From Dipetalonema caudispina (taxonomy: Eukaryota; Nematoda; Chromadorea; Rhabditida; Onchocercidae), in contig JABVXV010000011.1 in assembly GCA_013365325.1 (NCBI GenBank), positions 521,155 to 585,154 on the forward strand: a stretch of 64,000 nt of DNA, in the 5' to 3' direction. The translations under genes and the position numbers were made by a program. Each line of letters opens with the position of its first letter. The stretch's first letter is position 1. The notes beneath the pieces were generated by a model. That model had not been told where the DNA came from, ran no database searches, and was given only the letters and a program-made list of their open reading frames with translations. Shown here piece by piece: positions 52,201 through 64,000 of this stretch.

Positions 52201-52380
52201 TCTCTTTCTTTCACCTTACCCAAGTGGCAATGAAGAGCAATGCATCCAGCTGCTACGAATGCTGGAAAACAATAGGCAGGATGAGTGACGCAGACAAAGG
52301 TTGGTCTACGAGAGGACACGTCGGAGACACGTAACTTAGCTTACGACAAGCACCACTATGTAGAAACGGCAGTGCGAAAG
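49229..52380. other. Upstream region of the nuclear receptor; no secure gene
   Basis: A minus-strand frame at about 50400-50275 (SKGSITSSSGGMSIDLRASE) ends at a good donor (AAAT|gtacgt) and resembles a receptor N-terminal exon. However, its phase would meet an immediate stop at the 49234 acceptor, so it is not joined. A plus-strand 122-codon frame over the same bases is considered less likely. No other signal is seen. Confidence 0.35.
49680..49738. repeat. Imperfect AGC/AGT trinucleotide repeat
   Basis: Run of AGC, AAC, AGT and AAT triplets, encoding Ser/Asn in one frame; no other coding support. Confidence 0.85.
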
Positions 52381-52395
52381 AGCAGGGAAGCTACA

Positions 52396-52464
52396 TGGCA
52401 GCAGCAGCGGCATCATCATCATCAGCAACAGCAGCAGCTGCAGCAGCAGCAGTGGCAGCAGCGG
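52396..52464. repeat. CAG/CAT-rich imperfect repeat
   Basis: GCAGCAGCAG blocks with CATCAT interruptions directly preceding the long CAT array. Confidence 0.85.
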
Positions 52465-52465
52465 T

Positions 52466-52693
<228 letters not shown>

Positions 52694-55520
52694 GTTATGA
52701 TTATTATCATCATTTGTATATGTAATTTTTGTTTCGTGCTTTTATTTCCTTTCCATTTCATTTCATCATCTTTAGCAAAAATGTCTTGCCATACATACAT
52801 ACAAATACAAGTTTTATTTGTAATATCATCAACGATAGCACCGCCAGATTGACTGTCCCCTCTGTTTTCCTCCGCCATCTATTATTGATAGTGTCGTCGG
52901 TACAATGATCGTCATCAACCTTACTTACCTCTCTACCATCATCAGTCGTATGCATTCAAATAATTCAACTTGCCATTTTCTTTCAATTCATTCATCCCTA
53001 TACCGTTATATATTTTCAATGAATTTCGCTGATCACTCCCAAAAATGCCTTCCGAATATGCTTAATTTCTCTTTTTCTTTTTCTCTTTCCCTCTCTCCCT
53101 CTTTTCTTTTTTTTTTGTTTTTCTTTTTTTTTTTTTTGTTTGTTCTTCTTTTCTTTTCCTTTTGCTTATTTTTAAAATTTTGTAAATTTTTTGCTTTCCT
53201 TCAAATTATAATTGGTTTTTAAAATAGGATATTGAACTATGTTAACGTAATTCAACCTTGATCGTATGGTATATTGGATAAGAATTATTAGAGGTAACAA
53301 AGATTGAAATTCAATTCACTTTTTTTCTTTCCCTCTCTATCTCTCTCTTTCTTTTTATTTAATATTAAGTTTTGCATATAATGATAAATATGTTAAGGAT
53401 TATTTTTATGCCTATTTTCTCAGGCCTATTTTCTCAGGCCTATTTTTCTTATTTTTTTTTTGATTTATAAAAAAGTATGATCATAGTATGTTTTCCATTA
53501 GTTATACGAATCATTTCCTGTACAGTAATTATCTCTCACATTAATAAGTAAATCTGTTAACCATTTGAAAAACTTCTTGTATATAAAAATTTACAAAAAT
53601 AATCTTACATTTTTGAACCTTCTTTGAAAAAAAAGAAAAATTTCAGCACAGATAAATTTAAATAGAACAGATGAAATCTTTGTCTTTTTTTTTTCACTAC
53701 TAAATTAATTTCAGAATTCATATTATCTATTATTATATTGTCATTATCATTTTCAGATTTTTTAATTTTTCCCCATTTTTTTTTATTTTTTTATTTTTTT
53801 TTTTTTTTTTTTGCGAAATAAAAAAAATTTTGCAAGAAAATGTAAGTGTGAAGTATGAAGGAAGAGAGAGAGAGAGAGAGAGAAAAAAAAATTAGGATTC
53901 TCTTTGACATGAATACAATTGTGAATGCATTTTCTAGTGAAATTTTAAAAAAATAAAAAAAATATTTTTATTGCGTATTCACGCATCATCGATATTTGGG
54001 AAGAATCGATTTAGGTCAAGTCTTTCTTTCGTTTTTTTTTTTTTTTTTTTCTTTTTCATCATTCCATTCAATATACACTCGTCAAAAATTTTTGTTGTAA
54101 TTCATACCTTTGCTTAACATTCCATAAATTTTTTTCCTTCCCTTTTTTTCTTGATTTGCAAATTTTGATTTGCTTTAAATTTCCACTGTTTTTTTCTTTT
54201 CTTTTTTGTTTAATTGTGAAAGTTAAGCTAAATTGTGATGCAATTTATAATGACTGTATAATAGGATGAAATAAAAGTGGAATATTTTTGAGTATTGAAA
54301 TTTAGCATATTGATGTAATTGGTAGAAATTTAGTGAAAGTTGAAATGATAATCGGAAATTTTTTGGATTATTTTTACTTAATCGTATTTGATTTACTGAT
54401 TACTTATTAGATTTTACTACTTATTCACTTGGTAATTTTTCTGTTATTTATGATTTACTCAAAGATTGTCATTGGTAAATTTGATTTGCTACTTTATCTT
54501 ATTTAGCATAGGAATGGTACGAAATGAGCGGTTAAAAACTAGTACTTAGTTAATTGTTTCTAGCTAACAGAATTATTAGCCTAGGAGTGGAGTAGATGTG
54601 AGTGAATTATTGTTGGATAGATCAAAGTAATCATGTGATTACTAGCCTAGGAATGAAGTAAATATGAATGAAACCTTATTTGGCATATCAAAATCATCAA
54701 AGAAATATTGACTGAGAAAACGAATTGCTAATTTCGATGATCGTTATATACGATATATTATGATCAAAAAATGAAAAATGTCTCCAATGGATAAGCAAAA
54801 ACAATTTTTTTTTTTTTTTGTACAAGCGAGAAAAAAAAAACAAGAATAAAATATTTAATTATTTTTCATTACTTCATTTAAATTTATTTCATAAATTCAT
54901 TTCAAAATTTATATTCAATTGCCAATGAAAATTTTATTTCATTTAAGAGGATCATTTTAGCATTCTAATCTATGTGCATGTCTGATCATCGTATCCTTTA
55001 CCCCTTTGTGATCAAATAAAAAAAAAAAAAAAAAGAATTCAATAACGATCGCTGCATTTCATTTTCTTTTCCTTTTTTTTTTTTTTATTTTTTTTGTACC
55101 ACTATAGAATGGAAAATTCCCGTCGCCAATTTGCATATCAAATGGTCATCATCTACCGCTTCGTTTTTTTTTTTTTATTTGATGGATAATAAAAAGGGAA
55201 GAGAATGATTGAAAAAAAAAAAGGGAAAGGAGAAAGCATTCTCAACCATAAAATACTACTTTTTTTTTGAATCAAAAAGAAAGACTGATATATCCCGGAT
55301 ATTCTGATGATTAAACAACAAAGTATATAATTTCCTGATAATGTATTACATTGGTATTTCTCTCTTTTTTTTTTTTTTTTTTTCTCTCTCTACAATGTAT
55401 CAATACATTCGGAGCAAAAATTCCATTGCAATTGATCATTATCGCAAGAAAGAAAGAGATGGAAGGGAGGAATTGGAAAAAAAAAAATATTTTAACGAAT
55501 GTATTTGACATGTTTGCCAA

Positions 55521-55551
<31 letters not shown>

Positions 55552-57041
55552 ATTCCAATTTAAAGAATGCTATTTTCATCATTAAAATCATTAGCAAAAA
55601 ATTTTCATCATTATTATTATCATTATTTCTATATCATTTCCATTATTACTATCTAGATATTATTATCATTTTGTGGAGAAATTATTATTTTCATCATTAG
55701 TAATACGTTGCATTTTTACCATTGTCGATATTTTTTCCTTACTATTGCTATCATTTTTATCATTATTCGTCCATTATTATCATTTCTATCATCCATTCAA
55801 CATCATAATCATCACTTTTTTTTCCTTTTTTTCTTTTCAAATTATCATTATAGCTATTATCATTAGCATTATGATTTCATTATTTTTCCTAATTGCTTAT
55901 TTTATTCAAAAAATGAAAATTTTAATGAGCATTAAAATAAACGTTGATAACTTAACTTATTAAATTTTAGTTTTGTGAAGAGATTAATAAAATTGTCAAA
56001 GTATATCGGAGGAGAGAAATAGTATTCGATGAAGGAAGTGAGCAATTTTGTCAATAAACTTGCTGAAATAATTTTGATAGAAAAGAAGAAATGGATAGAA
56101 TTTTACATTGGAATTGAGACAGTGCATAAATTAGATGACAATAAGCGATCGGTTGAGTAAATAAAAGTAATGGAGTAAAATAGGAAGGTAAACAAACAAT
56201 TCATACTTTCTGATAACACATCTACCCGAACTTGCAACATCTTTCGTCAATATTTCAATCTTCATTCAACAATAAATTGTTATTAATTGGTTAATTAGTT
56301 ACAGCTTTAATTTTCCGTTTTTTTTTTTTTTTTATTAATGTGGCATAAAGGAAAAGTACACATTCATCAATCAAAATGCTGAAAAATGAGTAAATTTAGG
56401 GATCAAATTAAACTTAATTGAATCAAAATAAAGCCACTAAATTCATTGAAATTGTCATCTGCTAGGCTTAATTTAAACTTCTTTTTCACATTGTAATTAA
56501 ATGAATTATTCAATATCTTGTCATTCTATGGAATGCATTATTATCCAGAAGATAAATTGTATTTGAAATGAACGAAATTGAAGGAATTGATGAAATGTTT
56601 ATATAAATTGTAATTTTATATATCTTGAAGAAAAAAATGACGGAAAAAATGTTAGACTCAAAGATGTTAATTTTATTTAACTTAAACAGAAATGAAAATC
56701 AAAATTTTAGCTTTTTCTACAGCTGAATACAAAGTAATTTGTAATTAATGTGTCTCACTTTGTTATTTAACAGTTAAAAAAACTATGCTATCCATATATT
56801 ATTACGGGCACTAATTAAACAATTAGCAACTAATAATATTTCTAAGTTTAATGAAAATGCTAACAATAGAAACGGTTAATTTCATATATAATAAGTTATT
56901 GGTTCGTATAACTAAAAAAATATCGATGCTTCATTTTTCCTATTGTTTGTTTACGAGATGAATATGTAAAATTTAAATTTGAAACAAAACAAAAAGAGAA
57001 AAAGAGATTTTTGAATCAATTAAATTTTTGATTATTTTCAG
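52694..57041. other. Low-complexity AT-rich intergenic region
   Basis: More than 4 kb with many long T or A runs (for example near 53798-53812, 54032-54050, 55367-55383 and 55530-55551), CT-rich patches (53070-53160), a short GA run (53867-53882) and degenerate ATT/ATC triplet repeats (about 55590-55870). No gene is visible. It separates the divergently oriented receptor and FERM genes and may hold promoter elements for the latter. Confidence 0.6.
53410..53447 (+). repeat. 14-bp tandem repeat, about 2.7 copies
   Basis: Unit CCTATTTTCTCAGG repeated head to tail (53411-53424, 53425-53438 and a partial third). Confidence 0.85.
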
Positions 57042-57082
57042 ATTGGAAAAATGCAATGATCATCATCTCCAAAATGTTACAT

Positions 57083-60000
57083 ATGCCATTGAAATTAAAA
57101 TGGGGTAAAAAAAGTGGTCGATACGATCTTAGCCAAGATATTTATGTATTAACTGTATATCTTGGTGATTATGCTATCCTACAGTGTACCTTAACAACAG
57201 AAAGTACTGCAAGCCAATGTATGGAATATCTTAGCCAAAAAGTTGATCTTAATCAGGTTAGTATATGAAAATTTTATTAAATTACAAACAAACAAATAAA
57301 TAAATATAAAAAAAGAAAACAAAAAAAATCACAATGAATGATAACTAAAAGCTTAGCACTAGTTGTAATATTTATTTTTGTTTGGATAGTCTCATGTTAT
57401 AGGATATGGATGAATAGCAATAAATGAAGAGATTGGAATCTATAGAAATATATAGGTAAGATATGCTATACGTGGCTTACATGAATAATATAAAAAAAAA
57501 AAAAAAAAGTGATTTTATTTTTTGTTTGTTTTATTTACATTTTGACATATTTATTTAAGTTATTTTTTTTTATTTTCTTCTCTTTTGTTTTCACTTTTTT
57601 AATTATTATTATTAGAAAATGTTTAATTTAATTTACTACAGGTAGAAATGTTTGGTTTGCGATATCAAATGAAAACAAATGATCCGGATAATCGGATGAT
57701 GCGTTGGGTGGAACTTGATAAGCCGTTAAGACGACAACTCGAGAAATGGGCATGCAAACCACGACAAGTACAATTGGCCGTCCTCTATCATACACCAAAT
57801 GCATTTACATTAACTGATCAAATGGCTAGGTTACAAAAATCAAATATGATAATTTGAACTAAAATTCTTTTGAATTCGACAAGATTGGAGACGAAAAATG
57901 AGAGTGGAAATTTTGAATTCCGTAATAGTACCATTTAGTGCTTCTTTCATGCATTATTGTAAAAAATGAATGGATCAATTTTAAATTGAAAAAAAAAAAA
58001 TTTTATTAGTTTATTTCATAGGATAAATATACGAAAAAAAGAATTTCGTTATTCTTTTTTTTTGGTTAAAACATAAAATTTATAGCAAAATAAATTGTAA
58101 ATACGTTTGCTTTTTTAAAATATAATATCCTTGAAATAAATAAATAACATTAATGAAATGATATTCAGAAATTGTTTTAATAATTTCATTCTAAAACAAA
58201 AAAAGTTTTTAGTACTGAATTAAATTAAAAAAAAAAGAGAAAAGAGGTAATAAGAAAAACGGGAAAAAAGTTGTTCCATTTAAAAAGATTGTAATAGCAA
58301 AAATTTTTTAGATCGTATTACTTTTTCTTGATGAAATTGGATGTTGTTGAGGGTAAATTGACGGTTGCCCTCGAAAAATATATCAATCTTGCAGCGTACA
58401 GTCTTCAAGGTTAGTCAATCAATTGTATGAATTGAAAAATAAAAAATAAAACATAAAGAAATCATTAAATTATATTAAAATTGTTTGAGGGTATAAAAAT
58501 ATAATGGTTAATTAGATAGTAAGAATAATTAAATTGTTTGAATTTGATTAGTTCCCTTTTTTTTTGTCTCTCTTTTATTTTCTTTCAGAAAATTTAAAAT
58601 GAAATGGATAAAAAACTAAATTTTACTTTGTATATAAAAAATATATATTTGCTTTCTTTTTTGTATTTTTTGATGTAAAAAATGATGCTATCTTAAATCA
58701 TTTTCTAAAAAAATATATTATATAGTGAACTTTTGATATTATTTAATTTTTTTTTCAATATTTCGATATTACCAAATTTCGACACTATTTAAATCGTTCT
58801 TTACAATAGAGATGTAAGAGTGTAAAGTTGTTTTCTGGGTTTTGTGTACTTTCACATCACTTCATGATAATTTTATTACCGTTGAAAGGTCACAGCAAGC
58901 GATCACTTTATAAAAAATCACTTTCGCTCATATTTGACACTTATTTTTGCATAATGGATAATTTTTAAATCTTAAATTTTATTTTATCCTAAATCTTTGA
59001 TTTTATATTAGTTAGTATTAGGTCGATGAAGGTTTCAAAAACTCACTAAATTTTATTACCGTTTGATATTATTATATAAATAATTAGCCTGTGAAATAAT
59101 TTTAATCCATTGAAAACGGTTATTTCAGTCTTTTTTGAAATTATTTTTAGAATTTCGATTTCGTTCCCAAAAAATTCTTGCAAAATCTTTCCTACTTTCT
59201 TAAATAATCATTATCTTTTTATAATCCATTAAATATTATTTTCTATTGCATTCTCATTTTGAAATTACTAATTTTAGTAGAATACGGCGATTTTGATCCA
59301 ACAATACACACAGTTGATTTCATGCAAACTGTACCTCTTTTACCAAAGGTAATGAATATTATTAATGTGTAGTAGTTGATGTAATAAGCAATAATTGCTT
59401 TTCTCAAGATTCCAAAATATCGTTTAAATTCTGATCCTAAATTTTTTTTTTAATTTTTAAAAAAGTTGGTTAAATTTTTTCAAAAATTCAATTTAATTTA
59501 AATTTTTCTAAATTTTCATTCAATTTCTAATCCTGAAACGAGAGTAGAAGAGTAACAAAAATAATAATCAATAATTTCCTAAAAATTTCCAAATTTCCAT
59601 TAGAATTTTAATTCTAAAATACTAGTAGCAGTAATAATCGAAAATTTTCCCAAAAATTTTCATTCAATTTTGATATTGAAATAAGAGTAGCATAATTAAC
59701 AATTTCTTAAAAATTTCCAATTTTCATTTAAATTTTATCACTAAGCATTTGTTACATTTACAGCATATCTGCCGAAGCGCACAAATTCAGGAAGATTTGT
59801 TGAAGAGAGTATCGGCGGTACATGAACGACTTAAAGGAATGCAACCAAGCTATGCTGCATTATTGTATATCGTAGATGCTCAACAATGTGAAGGCTACGG
59901 AGAAGAATATTTTAATGGGAAGGTAAAAGGATATAATTAAATATTTTAATAAATTAAATTTTTGAACTAAATTTAAAAATTGATGGATATTAATTTTTAC

Positions 60001-63000
60001 AATTTTTGAATGTCTTTCATAATTGATAACTTTTATAAAATACAATAATTAGACTTATAATTTCTAATTTTATTGTATTTATTTAAATGACTTATATTTT
60101 CTAAAAAAAAAAAAGGGAGGAAAAAAATTTTTTATATATTTTTAGGATGAAGATAGTACTGAGGTAAAGATTGGATATTCTCAGGAAGGCATTATTATCA
60201 AAGGATCCTATGGTGCACCATTAAAACATAAGTAAATCCGTAAAATTATTTTGAAATTCTTCGTATATGTCGATCGAAAAAAGATTTATTAAAATTCAAT
60301 TTTTCGAAAATCACGAAGAAACAAACTCCCGAAATTAGTGCTCTTGAATGTACAAATCAAATTTATTGATTTTGGATGGGAACATATCAAGGATATGCAA
60401 GCAATGAAACGACATCTAAATGTTCGACTTCATGATGGAACTTTAGTTCAATTTACTATGGTATACTATTGGTATTTGTTATGCCAAAATTAGGTAAATT
60501 AATTAGATAGTCAAAAATTAATCCATATTGCAATCTCTTTACATCTTATCATAAAGCTAAGATAATCCAACTTTTAGGGAATTTTTTTTTTTTTTTTTTT
60601 AATGAAAATTTTATGCAGGAAGATGCAGAAATGGCACGTTACGTAGCAATGGTAATGATGTGGCAATTTCGTTATGCAACAAATAAAGCAATCATTGAAA
60701 AAAATAGCCCAATGAAGTAAAAAAAAATCTTATATATGAAACATATATTTCATTTATAATTAAATGGGGACGGGATTAGAAATGAAATAATTGAATTTTA
60801 GAATTATAATTCAAAATATACTTTCTCATTATTTTTCCTTGCTTTAAAGTAAACTTCATAATTTTTTATATAAAATATGTCTCATTAATTTTTAAGTGTA
60901 AACAAGATATTAAACTTTTTCGAAATCTTCAAAACTCTCTGATGATGAATATTTTATTTTTGCAGTATTAATAATTTACAAGGAAGTATCCGAACATTCA
61001 ATCAAATGAGATCATCAAATGCTGAAGTACTGCATTCTCTTTTATCCATTATCTAATTATTTAAATTTCAAATTTAAATTATCACATAGTTTAACTAGTG
61101 CTTAGCTACTAATACTTAACTAATAAATAGTTTATTAACATAAAATCGGAAATTCTTCAAATCAATTAATTGATCATTATTTTCGGAAAATTTTTTTTCA
61201 TGAAGAGCAAATCATTCTTATTATGCTTCCATAATTTCCAACAGAAAAACTATACCATTTCGACAAAAAATAAAGTGAAATAAAATAATTAAAGTTTGTT
61301 AAAATATTCTGAAATTTACAGCTTAACTCAGCTCGTCTAATTGGACCAGATTATGCGTCATTAGTTTATACGATGATGCCGGAACCAACATATTGCTCAT
61401 CCACACAACGTTTGCCATCAACGAAAAGAATGCAGCGTACGTCACTTTTGCAGGCTACATCAATGTGCAATCTATCAACCAATACTGGTTGCAATGAAAT
61501 TCAACCATCAAAATGTTCACCGTTAACTTCGTTGTTACAGCACAATAAACCGGAAAATGGTATATCATTTTATGATTTGAAAATCATCCGGTTACTTTAA
61601 TCTAACCCTTAAATTATTGATTGGTTGTATTAGCAAAGATAGGTAGATAAAAATAAGTTAATTATTATACTTGGCAAAAGTGTTTATTTCAGGTATTGGT
61701 TTTTGATTTCAATTTGAAAAAGTAGAAATTGAAATCTCAGATGCATAAAAGGTCATTTAATAATAAAGCTAGATAGGTATTTGCGATAATGCAAAAAATG
61801 GTCATCAAATTAAGATATCGGAAATTTGAGAAATGCAATATTTCCGACACGCCGAAAAAATAGATTGCTAAAGATACTAATAATTCAAACAAGTTTTTCA
61901 TTGCGTATTAAAAATTCATCTCAAACTTTAATCATCAAAAACTTTTCAAACGATCTGTTTGATGAATTATAAAATTAATTAAAATAAAAATTAAATTTAG
62001 TGCAAGATTTTGTTCAACTTAAATTACGACTAATCCTTGAAGTAAGAGCTGATTTCAGTTAATTTGTTCCCAATCATTTTAATCCTTCTGATAATTTCAA
62101 CAGGTGTTGCTGATACATTGCTATCACAAGGTCAAGCAAATGTGGAATTCGAAAATGTTTCCCGGAATGCACTATCAAAATCAACTGCGGCATTAAATTT
62201 TATGAATGATGAAGAATATATCTCACCGCCAGGTGTTCTATATTGTTCAACTCCATTCTTGCTACAAAATAATGCACAGGTATTTTTGTTTATCACTTAC
62301 CTTAATACTTTTATTTTTAATTTTAAGTTATTGCCATTCAGGATTATAATAAAGCAATGGCAAAATTTGCATTTTATCGCTAAAAGATTACTTTTCTCCT
62401 CTATCAAAATGAAGCATTCGAAAAAAATTAGTTAAATACTTAGGCATTTGAGTACTTAAGTGATACCTGATCAAACTCTATACCCATGTACATAAAATAG
62501 CATTTGCCACATGACCTTAATTAGTAATATTATAATTAATTATTATAATTAGTTCTATCAAAAAGTGATCAACTGCAATGTTAGTAGAATCAATAGTTTT
62601 GTAGAATGCATCTTCATCGCCGAAAGATACCAGTGACATGGTTTCTTCTATTGCGGAAGATGGTGCTCAAAAATTTGAATTTTATAGTTTTGCTGCTTTA
62701 CGAAAACGACATTTAGCTGACACGGTACGCTACAAAATTATTCTTAATTTATGATAAAGCATTTACTTCACAGCAAAAAAATTAATTAGCGGATAGATAT
62801 TCGCTAATTAACATTGAAATGTTTAACATTAATAGATTATTGAAATTAGATAAAATCCAGAAAAACGAAGATGAATTTTCATTTAAAAAAGAAAGAAAAA
62901 ACTTTTTCTCAGATGACTGGTTCTTCACCGGAAATTCGCATGATCGGCGGCGCAACGCATACATTAGGCCGAAGCGCTGCGGCATTAGTGCATAAGCATT

Positions 63001-63617
63001 CCCTGCTTGCAAATGGATCTCAAAAGGTATTATCATTGGTGTTAAATAATTTCATTTGTTTAACTGTTTGATGAATGTATTTCAAAAATAAATTGATGAT
63101 TTGATGATAAGAACACCGGAAAATTTCCATTGGATGCCAGCTGCAAATTATTTCGACAATAATTCCTGATAGTTAGACTTCTATCTTTCTAAATTGATTT
63201 GAGAAAAAAGGTAAAAAGGATGGAGAAAGGTGAGATTTTGGTGGTAATTAATTACTTTACCTGTACATATTGAAGGTTTATATACGTGTATATAATATTA
63301 CAATTTTTTACCATTTTATCACTTTAGCATTCTTATCATTGATAAAAGTATTGCAGTCATCTCCGAGTCATGCACTTAGTAGTCCGGATCTATTGAGTAC
63401 TTGTCATTCATCACCTGATCTTATCACTTCCGTATTGGAGCGATATCGGTTAGCAGTAGCTGAAGCAGAATTGCGAGCTGCTGCCGTTGCTTCACAAAAG
63501 CCATCACAATTACAACGTCTCAACGGTACTACTCAAAGCGGTGGACATTGGCAAACAATAAAAGGCTGCGGAAATTATATGTTACCATCACCGCCACCAA
63601 TAAATGTCAAATCGCAG
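57083..63617 (+). CDS. Pez-type (PTPN14/PTPN21-like) FERM protein, 5' part, runs off the window
   Basis: Exons: 57083-57256, 57642-57829, 58312-58409, 59281-59348, 59764-59922, 60146-60231, 60319-60460, 60619-60716, 60966-61026, 61322-61559, 62104-62279, 62605-62724, 62913-63026 and 63357-63617, all phase-compatible (661 codons so far). Residues 1 to about 330 form a FERM domain: F1 begins MPLKLKWGKKSGRYDLS with ECTL-like LQCTLTTESTASQCMEYL, then MRWVELDKPLRRQLEKWA. F2 contains KLDVVEGKLTVALEKYI, EYGDFDPTIHTVDFMQ and ALLYIVDAQQCEGYG. F3 contains KIGYSQEGIIIKGSYGAP, WEHIKDMQAMKRHL and ARYVAMVMMWQFRY. A long Ser/Thr/Pro-rich linker follows, as in Pez proteins, which pair an N-terminal FERM with a C-terminal tyrosine phosphatase and act at cell junctions and in Hippo/Yap control. 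The phosphatase domain is not in the window. The start could also be the in-frame ATG at 57056. The join at 60318/60319 uses a weak acceptor (cacgaag) and adds about 15 residues before the F3 strand. A further exon may begin at 63880. Confidence 0.82.
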
Positions 63618-64000
63618 GTATATATTGTATTAATGGTAGAATTTTATGTAATGCCACTTGATGGGTACGAAATTTGATAAATTTGCCTATGTGATGGCTT
63701 TCAGATTCGTGATACTTCCCGCATAGACCTTCCGTTTCCCGTTTCCGGGTTGCCGTGCCTCATTTAATATTGAACTGGAAGTTGTAAGAAGATTTCTAGT
63801 CAAATTTTGAATCCACTTCTTTTTGTTGTGAAAATTTGAAGTTTTTGAGCATTTTGAAGATAAAACTGTTCCAGCCCAGTATGGAGGAGGAATCACAGAG
63901 AACTGGTGATAACACTAAAATAGCCACAATGGCGGCAAGATTTGTGGTGATGGAAGTGGCTGAAGCGGAGGACAAAGAGCATAACATATCGAAAGATGTT
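63618..64000 (+). other. Intron or next exon of the FERM gene
   Basis: After the donor at 63618 the sequence is mostly intron-like. A possible exon follows agcccag at 63880 (reading YGGGITEN, donor CTG|gtgata), in phase with the preceding exon. The rest of this end is too short to judge. Confidence 0.3.

Noticed and set aside
55311..55963. Phe/Ile-rich frames in the 55-56 kb region
   Set aside because: Products of T runs and ATT/ATC triplet repeats.

Overview
The window is AT-rich eukaryotic DNA with intron-rich genes, GT-AG introns that are often preceded by a TTTCAG-type acceptor, long T runs and short triplet repeats. The gene families (expanded patched-related proteins, an NR2C-type nuclear receptor, a Pez-type FERM protein) and two fragments that look like Wolbachia DNA (part of a 23S rRNA and most of a fabZ gene) point to the nuclear genome of a filarial-type nematode. 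Gene models were built by eye by joining exons with matching intron phase. No transcript data were available, so first exons and UTRs are the weakest parts.

Layout: 0-4 kb has no host gene that can be supported, but holds a bacterial 23S rRNA fragment (about 1.97-2.16 kb) and a TA microsatellite. A 10-exon gene of unknown function lies at 3.99-7.06 kb (+). A secreted histidine-rich protein is at 11.46-12.10 kb (+), with possible further 3' exons. Region 13.8-16.2 kb has only weak minus-strand coding signals. Two patched-related (PTR/RND, sterol-sensing) genes stand in tandem at 17.48-24.10 and 25.46-31.17 kb (+). They have 13 exons each and the same series of intron phases, with a small 112-residue membrane protein gene between them (24.48-24.93 kb).

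An unrecognised plus-strand gene, incomplete at its 5' end, occupies 34.71-36.31 kb, and the 3' end of an unrecognised minus-strand gene lies at 37.61-38.06 kb. A fabZ fragment of alphaproteobacterial/Wolbachia type, open through its whole homologous part, is at 40.50-40.82 kb (-). A complete NR2C (TR2/TR4-like) nuclear receptor runs on the minus strand at 44.75-49.23 kb. A long repeat-rich stretch (49.5-57.0 kb) carries a roughly 230-bp CAT repeat and many homopolymers. The 5' part of a PTPN14/PTPN21 (Pez)-type FERM gene starts at about 57.08 kb (+) and runs off the right end before any phosphatase domain.

The genes do not form a pathway. The two PTR genes are a local duplication, and the bacterial fragments are independent insertions that record an endosymbiont association.
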